Assembly (NCBI RefSeq): GCF_000510645.1
Contig: NZ_KI783301.1
Span: 238,946 to 302,945 of the forward strand
DNA from: Thermicanus aegyptius DSM 12793
GTDB taxonomy: Bacteria > Bacillota > Bacilli > Thermicanales > Thermicanaceae
Length of the DNA: 64,000 bases
Direction: 5' to 3'
Part shown: positions 28,708 to 38,073 of the stretch, piece by piece
How the letters are laid out: every line of letters begins with the position of its first letter
How positions within the stretch are numbered: the first letter of the stretch is position 1
Notes under the pieces: model-generated
The model's input: only the letters and a program-made list of their open reading frames with translations
Told to the model about the DNA's origin: nothing
The model's database searches: none
Program-made: the position numbers and the translations under genes

Positions 28708-29153
28708 CGGGTGAAGAGAGAACCACAGCACATTCTCCCGCATTTCGGGAATCCCTTGTACAAGTGATCGATGCTTATGACACCCTGTCCGTCTTTCGGA
28801 AATGGACGGAAGAAGAAAAGATTAAAAAATGGTTTCTATCACCGGAAGAAGAAAAGAAAAAGACGGAATCCTGCGGGCTGACCAACGAAAAAATAGAAAG
28901 GCAAATCGGCCTTTTCTTTCAGGCCGTCGCATTGGCGATTGAAAAACGCTCGGGGAAAATGACAAGCAGTATGATTGAAATCGATCATGAAGGGATGGGG
29001 CGGGCCATCGTCTATTCCGGTCGGACCATTTTGATCAACCAAGGATTGCGCGGCATAAAGCAGTTTATGTTTACTCATGTTGAAGACCTGATGAATAAGG
29101 GGGCCAGGTTTGTAGAAAAAGGGCTTTCCCAGTTGGAGAAACCCGGCATTTAA
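28704..29153 (+). CDS. NifX-associated nitrogen fixation protein (DUF269)
   Basis: A 149-aa protein found next to nifX in many diazotrophs; its precise biochemical role is not settled. Family features are visible in DTLSVFRKWTEEEKIKKWFL, IEIDHEGMGRAIVYSGRTIL and the C-terminal LMNKGARFVEKGL. TTG start overlapping nifX (TTGA), with GGAGAGGAAGAG upstream. Distinct from NifW, which is encoded further down. Confidence 0.9.
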   Translation: MTGEERTTAHSPAFRESLVQVIDAYDTLSVFRKWTEEEKIKKWFLSPEEEKKKTESCGLTNEKIERQIGLFFQAVALAIEKRSGKMTSSMIEIDHEGMGRAIVYSGRTILINQGLRGIKQFMFTHVEDLMNKGARFVEKGLSQLEKPGI

Positions 29154-29166
29154 ATGGGGTGGAAAA

Positions 29167-29979
29167 ATGGGGGGAAGAGAAGTGGATAAGGCCGGACCGG
29201 ATGGAACCGTGGATCCCCACGAACGTTATCGAAGGCAGATCAAACTGATCGGAGAGAAGGGCCAGGAAAAATTAAAAAATTCAACGGTCTTTATTGCCGG
29301 AATCGGCGGACTGGGAGGAACGGCGGCGATTTATTTAGCCGCCGCCGGAATCGGCAAATTGATCATAGCCCATGAAGGAACGGTGTCCCTGCCCGATTTA
29401 AACCGACAAATTCTAATGGACAGCAGGAGAATCGGAGAGGAAAGAGTTGCGTTGGCCGTGGAAAACCTTCGTCGCATCAATCCAAATGTGATCATCGAAG
29501 CACACCCCGAACGGATTCGCTATGAACGGGCAAAGGCATGGGTTGAATCGTCCGATATTGTCGTCGATGCCCGCTATGATTTTTTGGAACGGTACGCGTT
29601 GAACAAGGCGTGCATAGATTGGAACAAGCCGATGGTGGAAGCGGCCATGTATGGGTTTGAAGTATCCATCACGACGATATGGCCGGGAAAGACCGCATGT
29701 CTTAACTGCATTTATCCGGAGCAATCGTATTCATGGGAGCCCTACGGTTTTCCGGTATTGGGAGCTACGTCGGGGATCGCCGGGGCTTATGCGGCGATTG
29801 AGGTGATAAAGGTAATCACCGGAATCGGGAAGCCTTATTTTAATCAAATGCACCGTTTTGACACGTTACATTTTCATTCGTATACGGTTTCGTTCAAACG
29901 GAACGAACGGTGCTCACATTGCGGTGAACAGGAGGGCGAATCTTATGAATCGGTCTATGAACGATTTGCACGACGCTGA
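29167..29979 (+). CDS. hesA: HesA/MoeB/ThiF-family adenylyltransferase
   Basis: E1-like enzyme of the MoeB/ThiF fold common in Gram-positive and cyanobacterial nif clusters, thought to help supply molybdenum cofactor parts or sulfur. The 270-aa protein has the nucleotide-binding GIGGLGGTAAIYLAAAGIG, the DLNRQIL loop, ARYDFLERYALN and a zinc site made of CLNC and CSHC. It is 14 nt after the DUF269 gene and overlaps nifW by 35 nt. Confidence 0.92.
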   Translation: MGGREVDKAGPDGTVDPHERYRRQIKLIGEKGQEKLKNSTVFIAGIGGLGGTAAIYLAAAGIGKLIIAHEGTVSLPDLNRQILMDSRRIGEERVALAVENLRRINPNVIIEAHPERIRYERAKAWVESSDIVVDARYDFLERYALNKACIDWNKPMVEAAMYGFEVSITTIWPGKTACLNCIYPEQSYSWEPYGFPVLGATSGIAGAYAAIEVIKVITGIGKPYFNQMHRFDTLHFHSYTVSFKRNERCSHCGEQEGESYESVYERFARR

Positions 29980-30256
29980 GGATTTCTTTCATTTCTACCG
30001 GCTCACCTATGATCCAAAGGTTTTGTCCATCGCCAGGTTGCACATTCTTCAACGCTATAAACAGTATTTGGAACAAAATGATTTACACGAAGGGGACTCT
30101 ACGGATCCCGAGATTTGGGGGAAAAAAAGATCCTTATTAAATCAAGCCTATCACGATTTTATCCGTTCAACCCCCTTGCAAGAAAAGGTTTTTCCCGTTT
30201 TTTACCGGAGGAGATCCTGCTTCATTTCCTTTTGCAGGATAGAGGGGGAACCCTAA
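29945..30256 (+). CDS. nifW: Nitrogenase-protective protein NifW
   Basis: A 103-aa protein resembling NifW, linked in other diazotrophs to stability and maturation of MoFe protein under oxygen exposure. Key stretch: DAEDFFHFYRLTYDPKVL followed by ARLHILQRYKQYLEQ, matching the family signature. The ATG at 29945, inside the end of hesA and behind GGAGGG, is chosen over a longer frame from 29858 whose first residues are just hesA out of frame. Confidence 0.85.
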   Translation: MNRSMNDLHDAEDFFHFYRLTYDPKVLSIARLHILQRYKQYLEQNDLHEGDSTDPEIWGKKRSLLNQAYHDFIRSTPLQEKVFPVFYRRRSCFISFCRIEGEP

Positions 30257-30257
30257 T

Positions 30258-30500
30258 TTGCTCGGGAAATTTGATCTTGAAGATATTGTAAGGACAACGA
30301 AAAAAATTCGTAATGACGGAACTTACCCCGGGATGGATCGGGGCGCGATCATCATCCGTGAAGGTGAAGTAGGAACCATTGTAGACTATGGATATTTCTT
30401 GCAGGATATATTGGTTTATACCGTTTTTTTTAACCGGGGACTCTTGGTCGGATGTTTGGAAAATGAACTGGAATTGGTTGAGAGGGGGAATCGGAAATAA
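30258..30500 (+). CDS. nifZ: NifZ family protein
   Basis: An 80-aa protein matching the NifZ core: IRNDGTYPGMDRG, REGEVGTIVDYGYFLQDI and YTVFFNRGLLVGCLENEL. NifZ assists formation of the P-cluster in other diazotrophs. The TTG start lies 2 nt after the nifW stop with AGAGGGGGA upstream. It is the last gene of the nif operon and its 3' end forms part of the terminator hairpin. Confidence 0.88.
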   Translation: MLGKFDLEDIVRTTKKIRNDGTYPGMDRGAIIIREGEVGTIVDYGYFLQDILVYTVFFNRGLLVGCLENELELVERGNRK

Positions 30501-30535
30501 TTCCGGTATCCCCCTCTGCTCTTTCTCTTTTTCGT
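30482..30535 (+). terminator. Terminator of the nif operon
   Basis: GAGGGGGAATCGGAA pairs with TTCCGGTATCCCCCTC (about 30482-30516) and is followed by the pyrimidine-rich TGCTCTTTCTCTTTTTC. The 5' arm lies inside the last codons of nifZ. Confidence 0.75.
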
Positions 30536-30542
30536 TATTTTT

Positions 30543-31832
30543 TTAATTCCTATTCCCTTCTTTTCTTCCCAACGGATAGAGATAGTAGAATAGGAGAGCG
30601 AGAAGAAGGGAGGCGATGGGGATTCCCGTCATCATGAGGCGGATGCCCGCCTCCACCGAGGCGGGCTGGGTGGCGGAATGTTGCACATAGCCGCTCCATT
30701 CTAGGACCGCCCCCATGACGATGGCTTGAAGGGAAATCCCCCAGCGGATGATAAACCCGTTCATGCCGAAATACATTCCTTCTCTCCGGGCTCCGCTTCG
30801 CTTCTCATCGTCGTCGATCACCTCGGCCAGGAGGACATCGAGGAGAATGATGATCCCCGCCAGACTGATCCCGATGGCGATGGCGGAAAGTGCCGCCGTG
30901 AGAAGAGTGGTGACGAATGCGAAAGGGATCAGGGAGAGGAGGAAGAGTAAGACCGCCGTCAGGATGGTCTTCCGCGGTCCCATCCTTTTTACGATGAAGC
31001 TCCAGAGGTAGACCATGGGAATGGCGGCGATGAAAATCGCTCCGGTCAGTATGGAATTCTCCGATTCTGGGATCTTCAGGACATATTTCCCATAAAAAGG
31101 AATAACCGCAGGGAGCAGAACAAAAGCGAATTGAACGAGAAAGCTGCCCACCACATAGGTCACAAAGGCTTTATTGACAAAGGTGTAGCGAAGCGCTTCC
31201 AAAAATGACGGAGAGGTGAACGAGAGATTGGGATTCTCTTTTGAACCGTAAAGGGAGAAAATGAAGCTGAGAAGAATAAGAAGTCCGAAAAGGATCCCCA
31301 TCCGGCTCCAACCGATCGAAGTATAGAGGAGAGGAGGGATTGCAACCCCCAGAATCATGCCGATGAGGCCAAACATCTGCCGCCAAGCGGAGACGAATGA
31401 CCGTTCGATCAACGTGGTAAACATTTCCGGAAAGAGGGAGGTCCAGTTGAGGACCACCACCACGAAGAAGATGTCGTAGAGGAGAACGGTGATCAGGAAG
31501 TACCAGAAGAGGTTCGCCCCTTGGAGAAGGGGAACCCAGATCATCGTAAAGGCGGCGGCGAGGGGAAGGATCCCCATGACGATATAGGGAAGGCGCCTGC
31601 CCCAGCGGGAATGGGTCCGATCGGAAATGTAGCCGAAGATGGGATTCATGAAGGCGTTAAAGATCCCATGGATAAACATGGCGAGGCCAATCCATCCGGG
31701 ACGAACTCCTAAAACATCCACATAGAAAAAAACCGCATAGGTGGCAAAGGTTTGCGCCATTAAATTTATGGCAAAGTTTCCATTGCTGTAGGCCACCTTT
31801 TGGATCACGGTAAGAGATAGACCCGAATTCAT
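30543..31832 (-). CDS. GPH-family sugar:cation symporter (YicJ/XynP-like)
   Basis: Twelve-segment membrane transporter of 429 aa from the glycoside-pentoside-hexuronide family. Typical features are the start VIQKVAYSNGNFAINLM, the loop ISDRTHSRWGRRLPYI and helix 12 near the C-terminus. The neighbouring GH1 and GH31 genes suggest glycoside import (for example isoprimeverose or cello-oligosaccharide type sugars); the substrate is inferred from context only. GGGAGGGG precedes the start. Confidence 0.85.
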   Translation of the reverse strand: MNSGLSLTVIQKVAYSNGNFAINLMAQTFATYAVFFYVDVLGVRPGWIGLAMFIHGIFNAFMNPIFGYISDRTHSRWGRRLPYIVMGILPLAAAFTMIWVPLLQGANLFWYFLITVLLYDIFFVVVVLNWTSLFPEMFTTLIERSFVSAWRQMFGLIGMILGVAIPPLLYTSIGWSRMGILFGLLILLSFIFSLYGSKENPNLSFTSPSFLEALRYTFVNKAFVTYVVGSFLVQFAFVLLPAVIPFYGKYVLKIPESENSILTGAIFIAAIPMVYLWSFIVKRMGPRKTILTAVLLFLLSLIPFAFVTTLLTAALSAIAIGISLAGIIILLDVLLAEVIDDDEKRSGARREGMYFGMNGFIIRWGISLQAIVMGAVLEWSGYVQHSATQPASVEAGIRLMMTGIPIASLLLALLFYYLYPLGRKEGNRN

Positions 31833-31847
31833 CGCAGATTCCCCTCC

Positions 31848-32663
31848 CTACATTCTCTCCGCATCCACATTCATGTGGAGCATTTGCGGGGTTAATATTT
31901 TAAATCCTTCTCCATACGAGGCCCCTATCTTTCTTCCCCATTCGATTCCCTTTAGGGTTAGGTATTGTTGGACAAAGAGGAGTTCCTCCCCCTGGAATTG
32001 GCTTTGGTGAAGACTGATCGCCTTCATCTTACGGTCCCAATAGGAGCTGACATCTTCAATGTGGTTGGAGCGGGAAGAGGAGTAAAATGCGACATAACGG
32101 GGAACGTGGGGCATCACTCCTCTTCTGAGATGTTCGGGAAAAGCCAGGGGGAAAGCGGCGATGATCGCCGCGTAGGCGACCGCTTTTCCGGTATAAAGGT
32201 GATCAAAGTGAGCTTCATAGGGATTCCAAGGGTCCACGGTGAAGAGGAGATCGGGCCGCACCTCCCGTATGAGGCGAACCAGGGCCTCCCGGAGGGAAGG
32301 AGCATCATAGAGTTCGCCGTCCGGAAAACCGAGCCAATGGAAAACCGAGGCGCCGAGAAAACGGCCGCTCTCTTCATGTTCCCGGCGGCGGCAGGAGATG
32401 AGCTCCTCAGGAGTGATCTCCGGATCTAGCGTTCCCAGGCTACCATCGGTCACGGTGGCATAATGAACCTCCACCCCATGGGCTGCCAGTTTAGCGACGG
32501 TTGCTCCGGCTCCCACCTCGTTATCGTCCGGATGGGGTTGGATAAAAAGCACCTTTTTAAAGGAAGAGAGCGACAGGGATTGAAGCTCCTCCATTTGTTT
32601 TTGGATCATACCGGAATCCCCGTAGAGGGAAGGAGATGAATGTTCCACAGTTTGATGTTCCAT
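31848..32663 (-). CDS. PIG-L family deacetylase
   Basis: Zinc-dependent N-deacetylase fold (LmbE/PIG-L), 271 aa. Metal-binding motifs are QPHPDDNEVGAG near residue 50 and HFDHLYTG later in the chain. The ATG at 32663 is chosen because GAGAGGGG precedes it; the upstream ATG at 32684 has no ribosome-binding site. It lies between a glycoside symporter and a beta-glucosidase, so an amino-sugar or acyl-decorated oligosaccharide is a possible substrate. It differs from the bacillithiol enzyme BshB2 encoded at 42726. Confidence 0.85.
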   Translation of the reverse strand: MEHQTVEHSSPSLYGDSGMIQKQMEELQSLSLSSFKKVLFIQPHPDDNEVGAGATVAKLAAHGVEVHYATVTDGSLGTLDPEITPEELISCRRREHEESGRFLGASVFHWLGFPDGELYDAPSLREALVRLIREVRPDLLFTVDPWNPYEAHFDHLYTGKAVAYAAIIAAFPLAFPEHLRRGVMPHVPRYVAFYSSSRSNHIEDVSSYWDRKMKAISLHQSQFQGEELLFVQQYLTLKGIEWGRKIGASYGEGFKILTPQMLHMNVDAERM

Positions 32664-32809
32664 CGGTGAACCCCTCTCGTTCATGAATGTAAAGTACAGG
32701 CTCCCTCCAACTCATTCAATCTCTCTAAAATTTTAATGATTGAAATATTTATTATCATAAGATTATACCAAAATTCATCTTGCTGCTTAATCAACTCATT
32801 GGCCATCAT

Positions 32810-34147
32810 CTAGATCGTTACCGTTTTCGCGATAAGCTCACGGTACCAATAGAAACTCTCTTTGGGAATGCGCTTTAACGTGGCGTAGTCGATGTACAAA
32901 AGCCCGAAGCGCTTGCTGTACCCGTAAGCCCACTCGAAGTTGTCCATGAGGGACCAGACGCAATACCCGATCACCGGGATCCCCTGGGCGATGGCTTCGT
33001 CCACCTTTTCCAAATGGGATTTTAGGAATTGAATCCTTTTCCGATCCTCCACTCTTCCGTCAGGGGTGAGTAGATCGTCGTAGGCGGCGCCGTTTTCCGT
33101 AATCAGGATGGGAATGGATCCATATTGGGAGTGAACGTTCTTTAGAACCTCTAACAATCCTTGGGGATAAACTTCCCATCCCATCGCGGTCAACTCTCCC
33201 TGGGGAGGAAGGATTTCAAATCCCAGGGGCTGCGCTTCCGGAGCGTGGCGGACGATGTTTCTAAAGTAGTAATTGATGCCGAGAAAATCGATGGGTTGGT
33301 TGATCTTCTCCATATCCCCTTCTTTAATAAAGGAAAAATCGCTGTAAGAGGCCAGGATGGGGATAAGTTCGAGGGGATAGCTTCCTGTAAAGATCGGGTC
33401 GAGGAACCATCCGTTTTGCAACCGTTCGAACAGTAGGGCAATCTGCCGATCTTCATCTTTATCACTTGCCGGATACCCCTTTGTTAATACGTTGGTGATG
33501 CCGATCTTTCCATCGGGGAGGTGAAAGGTCCGGAATGCCTCCACCGCCTTGCTGTGGGAGAGGAGGAGATGGTGGGCGACCGTGAGGGCCGTGGGGAGAT
33601 CTTGAATCCCCGGCGCATGTTCGCCTGTGAAGTGTCCCATAAAGGAGGCGACCCAAGGTTCGTTATGGGTGATCCAGTAAGGGACGAGATCGCCAAACCG
33701 CCGAAAGAGAAGATCGGCGTACTCCGCATACCGGTCGGTGGTATCCCGATTGGCCCATCCCCCTTTCTCCTGGAGGGCTTGTGGAAGATCCCAGTGATAA
33801 ATGGTGAGAATCGGGGTGATCCCCCTATTGAGCAGGCCGTCGATGAGGCGGGCGTAGAAATCGAGCCCTTTTTCGTTGACTCTCCTCTTCCCTTCCGGTA
33901 AGACCCGGGACCATGAGACGGAAAAACGGTAGGCGGTAAGCCCCAGCTTTTCCATCCAGTCCAGATCTTCTTCATAGCGATGATAATGATCGCAGGCCAC
34001 ATCCCCATCATCCCCGTTTAACGTCTTCCTCGGAGTATGGGAGAAGATATCCCAGATGGAAGGCCCCCTCCCATCTTCAAAAGCAGCTCCTTCTACTTGG
34101 TAGGCAGCGGTGGCCGCTCCCCACAGGAAATCCTTTGGAAACGTCAT
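32810..34147 (-). CDS. Glycoside hydrolase family 1 beta-glucosidase
   Basis: Cytoplasmic retaining beta-glucosidase (or 6-phospho-beta-glucosidase) of 445 aa. The N-terminal GH1 signature FLWGAATAAYQVEGA, acid/base Glu in THNEPW and nucleophile Glu in ITENGAAY are all present. No signal peptide. It is more like the non-phospho bglA/bglB type, and the adjacent transporter is a symporter, not a PTS, which also favours unphosphorylated substrates. AGGAGG precedes the start. Confidence 0.92.
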   Translation of the reverse strand: MTFPKDFLWGAATAAYQVEGAAFEDGRGPSIWDIFSHTPRKTLNGDDGDVACDHYHRYEEDLDWMEKLGLTAYRFSVSWSRVLPEGKRRVNEKGLDFYARLIDGLLNRGITPILTIYHWDLPQALQEKGGWANRDTTDRYAEYADLLFRRFGDLVPYWITHNEPWVASFMGHFTGEHAPGIQDLPTALTVAHHLLLSHSKAVEAFRTFHLPDGKIGITNVLTKGYPASDKDEDRQIALLFERLQNGWFLDPIFTGSYPLELIPILASYSDFSFIKEGDMEKINQPIDFLGINYYFRNIVRHAPEAQPLGFEILPPQGELTAMGWEVYPQGLLEVLKNVHSQYGSIPILITENGAAYDDLLTPDGRVEDRKRIQFLKSHLEKVDEAIAQGIPVIGYCVWSLMDNFEWAYGYSKRFGLLYIDYATLKRIPKESFYWYRELIAKTVTI

Positions 34148-34294
34148 GCATCTACCTCCTCCTGGGTTGGTATCTTCATTATATCGAAAATGGGGAAGGT
34201 TGGAAATAGTGATATGATCCCTAATGCGTTGCTCATGCGGGATTATCGCAGGCGCCCAACAGGATGGGGAAGCTTACACTAAGAGGAACTGTGA

Positions 34295-35200
34295 TCAAAA
34301 AAGGATGTTAGGGGATGACGAGGCGGAAATGGTTCGCCTTCGGTACTGGGAAGGGGTTAACCCGTAACAACGCTTAAACAAACCAATGAAATAACTTAAA
34401 TTGTTGAAACCGACATCGAGGGCGATATCCATGATTTTGCGATTCGTCTCTTTCAGTAGCGTGGCGGCTTGCTGCAGGCGGTATTGGTTAAGGTATTCGA
34501 TGGGGCTCTTGGAAGTGATCTCTTTGAAAAAACGGCAAACATGTCCTTCGCTCATCGAGGCGATACCGGCTAAATCCCGCAAACGGATCGGTTCCCGGAA
34601 GTGGGTGTGGATATATTCAGCTACTTTTTTGAACCGTTCCATCTTCTGTTCGGCAGTAGATCGCCTTTCCGATCTCGTCGGCTTTCCGAGCAAAAATAAC
34701 CGGTTCATCATGAGATAAAGAAGGCCTTTTGTGGCAAGTTCATGTGCCGACGATGAGTCTCCGTTCATTTTGTGAATTTCACGCAGCATGGAGAGCAGGT
34801 CCGCAGCCGGTGTAGTATCGGGAGTGATGTGAACGGGAACGGAATATTGCATACGGATCAATGGTTGAATGTATTTTTCCTGGATGATGTCGACGGTACC
34901 GCTAGTGAAAATCTTGGGATGAAAGACAATGGCCATAAAGGAGCAGGGCTCGCAATCCAGCGCGTAGCCGGAGTGGAGCAAGCCGGAATTGACGAAAATG
35001 GCTTCGCCGGCTTTAACTTCATAATCGATTCTATCGACGCGAAAGACCGCACGGCCCATGGTTAACAGGAGAAACTCAAATTCTTCGTGCCAGTGCAAAT
35101 AAAGCAAGGGTTCCTCCGGAACGCAGGCAATCGAGTAGATGCTGACAGGATAAAGGGGCGTTCCGTGGGTTCGCTTTTCTTTCAACATCGCTCTATTCAT
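34295..35200 (-). CDS. AraC-family transcriptional regulator
   Basis: A 301-aa regulator: N-terminal cupin-type sugar-sensing half (about residues 25-110: HWHEEFEFLLLTMGRAVF, AGEAIFVNSGLLHSG) and C-terminal double HTH (RDLAGIASMSEGHVCRFFKE and IALDVGFNNLSYFIGLFKRC). It is divergent from the alpha-xylosidase gene across a 124-nt region and is probably its activator. GGGGAGGAC precedes the start. Confidence 0.9.
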   Translation of the reverse strand: MNRAMLKEKRTHGTPLYPVSIYSIACVPEEPLLYLHWHEEFEFLLLTMGRAVFRVDRIDYEVKAGEAIFVNSGLLHSGYALDCEPCSFMAIVFHPKIFTSGTVDIIQEKYIQPLIRMQYSVPVHITPDTTPAADLLSMLREIHKMNGDSSSAHELATKGLLYLMMNRLFLLGKPTRSERRSTAEQKMERFKKVAEYIHTHFREPIRLRDLAGIASMSEGHVCRFFKEITSKSPIEYLNQYRLQQAATLLKETNRKIMDIALDVGFNNLSYFIGLFKRCYGLTPSQYRRRTISASSSPNILF

Positions 35201-35219
35201 TTTGTCCTCCCCGTTTCCA

Positions 35220-35235
35220 TATCAATATTGTGATA
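35220..35235. promoter_or_regulatory. Inverted repeat between araC-type gene and alpha-xylosidase gene
   Basis: TATCA (35220-35224) and TGATA (35231-35235) flank ATATTG in the divergent intergenic region; similar words (TTGATA) recur downstream. Candidate regulator site, weakly supported. Confidence 0.35.
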
Positions 35236-35324
35236 AAAAAGAGCAAAATTGATAAAGAGATTAAGAAAATGGATGAATATCATTATATTATACGAAAATA
35301 AGATGCGAAATGGAGGAATCCTCG

Positions 35325-37652
35325 ATGAAGTTTACCAACGGCTATTGGCTAGTGAAGGAAGGTATAGAGATTCAATATCCGATGGATCTTCGGGATGCTG
35401 AGATTAAGGGAAAAAAACTCATTGTTTATGCGGCAACCCGTAAAATCCGGCATAAGGGCGATACGTTAAACGGAGCGTTGCTGAGTGTGGAATTTAGTTC
35501 GCCCATGCCCGACGTGATCCGGGTTCGCTGGGCACATCATCTCGGCGGGCAACGGAAAGGTCCGGCATTTATTTTGCATGAATCTGCAGATACGCCGGTA
35601 CAAATCGAGAATCGGGAAGAGAGGATCGTTCTTACAAGCGGCAATTTAAGCGTAAACCTCCGAAAGGGGGATGAGTGGGGAATCGATTTTTATTACGCCG
35701 GGAAACGAATGACGGGAACTGGAAATAGGGGGACGGCTTACATCACCACCCAGGAACGATCGGTCTATTTCCGTGAACAGCTGGATCTGGGCGTCGGGGA
35801 ACATATTTACGGTTTGGGGGAAAGGTTCACGCCGTTTGTGAAAAATGGCCAATCGGTTGATATCTGGAATGAGGACGGTGGTACGAGCAGCGAACAAGCG
35901 TACAAAAACGTGCCCTTTTATTTAAGCAGCCGAGGTTACGGCGTGTTCGTCAACCACCCGGAGCGCGTTTCGTTCGAGGTGGCTTCAGAAAATGTCTCTA
36001 AAGTGCAATTTAGCATTCCCGGAGAAACGTTGGAATATTTTGTGATTGGCGGCGCAACTTTAAAGGATGTGTTGAAAAATTACACCGCGTTAACCGGACG
36101 ACCGGCGTTACCTCCGGCTTGGTCCTTTGGATTGTGGTTAACCACTTCATTCACAACGGATTACGACGAGAATACGGTCAAACATTTTATTGAGGGAATG
36201 TTTGAGAGGGATATTCCCTTAAGGGTGTTCCATTTCGACTGTTTCTGGATGAGAGAGTATCAATGGAGCGATTTTGAATGGGACACTCGCGTTTTCCCGG
36301 ATCCTGAGGGAATGATCCGGAGACTGAAAGAGAAAGGTCTTAAAATCAGCGTGTGGATCAACCCGTATATCGCCCAGAAGTCCCCTCTGTTCAAGGAGGG
36401 TATGGAAAACGGCTATCTGCTAAAGAAGCCGAACGGGGATGTATGGCAATGGGATATGTGGCAGGCCGGCATGGGAGTGGTCGATTTTACCAATCCGGCC
36501 GCCGTCAAATGGTATCAGGGCAAGCTGAGGCGTTTGCTGGACATGGGGGTTGACTGCTTCAAAACCGACTTTGGCGAGCGCATACCGACGGATGTCGTAT
36601 ATTACGACGGCTCAGACCCGAACAAAATGCACAACTTTTATACCTACTTATACAATAAGGCCGTTTTTGAACTGCTGGAAGAGAAAGTGGGCAAGAACGA
36701 AGCGTTGGTTTTTGCGCGCTCCGCGACGGCGGGAAGCCAGCAATTTCCGGTTCATTGGGGTGGCGATTCCTCATCCACCTATGAGTCCATGGCCGAGTCG
36801 CTGCGTGGGGGACTTTCCCTGGGTTTGTCCGGGTTTGGCTTCTGGAGCCATGATATCAGCGGATTTGAGAAGACGGCCACGCCCGATCTCTACAAACGCT
36901 GGGTGGCTTTCGGATTGCTCTCGAGCCACAGCCGACTCCATGGAAATGTTTCGTATCGAGTGCCGTGGCTGTTTGACGAGGAGGCGGTTGATGTCTTAAG
37001 GCATTTCACGAAATTAAAATACCGCCTGATGCCATATCTCTTTGCCATGGCCGTTGAAGCGGCGGAAAAGGGGATTCCGATGATGCGCGCCATGATGCTG
37101 GAATTTCCGGATGACCCTACTTGTGAGTATTTGGATCGTCAGTATATGTTGGGCGACGGACTGCTGGTGGCCCCCATCTTTCGGGAGGACGGCACGGTGA
37201 AATATTATGTTCCGGAAGGACGCTGGACCCATTTCCTGACTGGGGAAACCATCCAAGGGAGCGGTTGGAGGACTGAAAAGCACAATTACTTTAGCCTTCC
37301 GGTATTGGTAAGGCCAAATACGTTTTTGGCCATAGGAGCAGACGACCATCGCCCTGATTATGATTATGCCGATCAGGTTACCTTGAAGTTGTATGAGCTG
37401 GAGGATGGCAAGAAGGCAAAAGCAGTGGTATACGACGTAAAAGGAAATATCGAGCTCGAAGTGGCGGCCGAACGATCAGGCCAAACGATCGCCGTTGAAA
37501 GCCGGGGATCCGGGAAACCATGGAAAATGGTGTTGGCGGGCATCCCGCGTATCCAATCGGCAGAAGGGGTGAATTGGGAAAGCGATGGATTGAATATCGT
37601 CCTGCAACCTTTTACCCATCCGTCTAAATTCACCGTTACCGTATCATCGTGA
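35325..37652 (+). CDS. yicI: Glycoside hydrolase family 31 alpha-xylosidase (YicI-like)
   Basis: Releases alpha-linked xylose from xyloglucan oligosaccharides such as isoprimeverose. The 775-aa protein shows the YicI nucleophile region DCFKTDFGERIPTDV, the acid/base region HWGGDSSSTYESMAESLRGG and the aromatic WFG-type loops (HFDCFWMREYQWSDFEWD) of alpha-xylosidases. No signal peptide, so the cytoplasm is the site. The ATG at 35325 is chosen because the earlier ATG at 35310 lies on the GGAGG ribosome-binding site itself. Divergent from the AraC regulator. Confidence 0.92.
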   Translation: MKFTNGYWLVKEGIEIQYPMDLRDAEIKGKKLIVYAATRKIRHKGDTLNGALLSVEFSSPMPDVIRVRWAHHLGGQRKGPAFILHESADTPVQIENREERIVLTSGNLSVNLRKGDEWGIDFYYAGKRMTGTGNRGTAYITTQERSVYFREQLDLGVGEHIYGLGERFTPFVKNGQSVDIWNEDGGTSSEQAYKNVPFYLSSRGYGVFVNHPERVSFEVASENVSKVQFSIPGETLEYFVIGGATLKDVLKNYTALTGRPALPPAWSFGLWLTTSFTTDYDENTVKHFIEGMFERDIPLRVFHFDCFWMREYQWSDFEWDTRVFPDPEGMIRRLKEKGLKISVWINPYIAQKSPLFKEGMENGYLLKKPNGDVWQWDMWQAGMGVVDFTNPAAVKWYQGKLRRLLDMGVDCFKTDFGERIPTDVVYYDGSDPNKMHNFYTYLYNKAVFELLEEKVGKNEALVFARSATAGSQQFPVHWGGDSSSTYESMAESLRGGLSLGLSGFGFWSHDISGFEKTATPDLYKRWVAFGLLSSHSRLHGNVSYRVPWLFDEEAVDVLRHFTKLKYRLMPYLFAMAVEAAEKGIPMMRAMMLEFPDDPTCEYLDRQYMLGDGLLVAPIFREDGTVKYYVPEGRWTHFLTGETIQGSGWRTEKHNYFSLPVLVRPNTFLAIGADDHRPDYDYADQVTLKLYELEDGKKAKAVVYDVKGNIELEVAAERSGQTIAVESRGSGKPWKMVLAGIPRIQSAEGVNWESDGLNIVLQPFTHPSKFTVTVSS

Positions 37653-37663
37653 TCCTGGGCGTG

Positions 37664-37708
37664 AATAAAGGCTACTCCCTTTATATCGGTAGTAGCCTTT
37701 ATTCGTTT
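37664..37708. terminator. Bidirectional terminator after the alpha-xylosidase gene
   Basis: AATAAAGGCTACT (37664-37676) pairs perfectly with AGTAGCCTTTATT (37691-37703) over a 14-nt loop, with T-rich flanks on both strands. Confidence 0.8.
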
Positions 37709-37769
37709 TGCCGCCACATCCCCCATTTTCGTTCCGGGGACCAGGAAATTTATCCCTTTACGGGTTGAA

Positions 37770-38066
37770 TTAACCTTTGACCGCTCCGGAAGCTACGCCT
37801 TTGACAATGTATTTCTGCAGGAAAATAAACGCAATGACGGAAGGCAAAATCGCCATGACCAGTGCGGTCATTGCATATTGCCAGTTGGTATTGTACTGGC
37901 CCACGAAAGTATAGATCGCCAGGGTTAATGTCTTGGTCTCCGCTGATCCGTTGACCATGATCAACGGAAGTAAGAAATCATTCCAGATCCACATGACATC
38001 AATCATGATGATGGTGGCGGTTCCACCAAGGATCAGGCGATTGACGAAATCGAAAAAGGCTCTCAA
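37770..38066 (-). pseudogene. Remnant of an ABC sugar permease (MalG/UgpE-type C-terminus)
   Basis: The 98-codon frame contains only the last third of a carbohydrate ABC permease: the segment MWIWNDFLLPLIMVNG, then LALVMAILP-like membrane segments, ending in KYIVKGVASGAVKG, the family's usual C-terminus. The EAA loop and the first four membrane segments are missing, and the first ~12 residues do not look like the family. No partner permease or binding protein is nearby. It is therefore a decayed leftover, not a working gene; the gatCAB promoter overlaps the region just beyond its 5' end. Confidence 0.8.
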
Positions 38067-38073
38067 ACATTGG

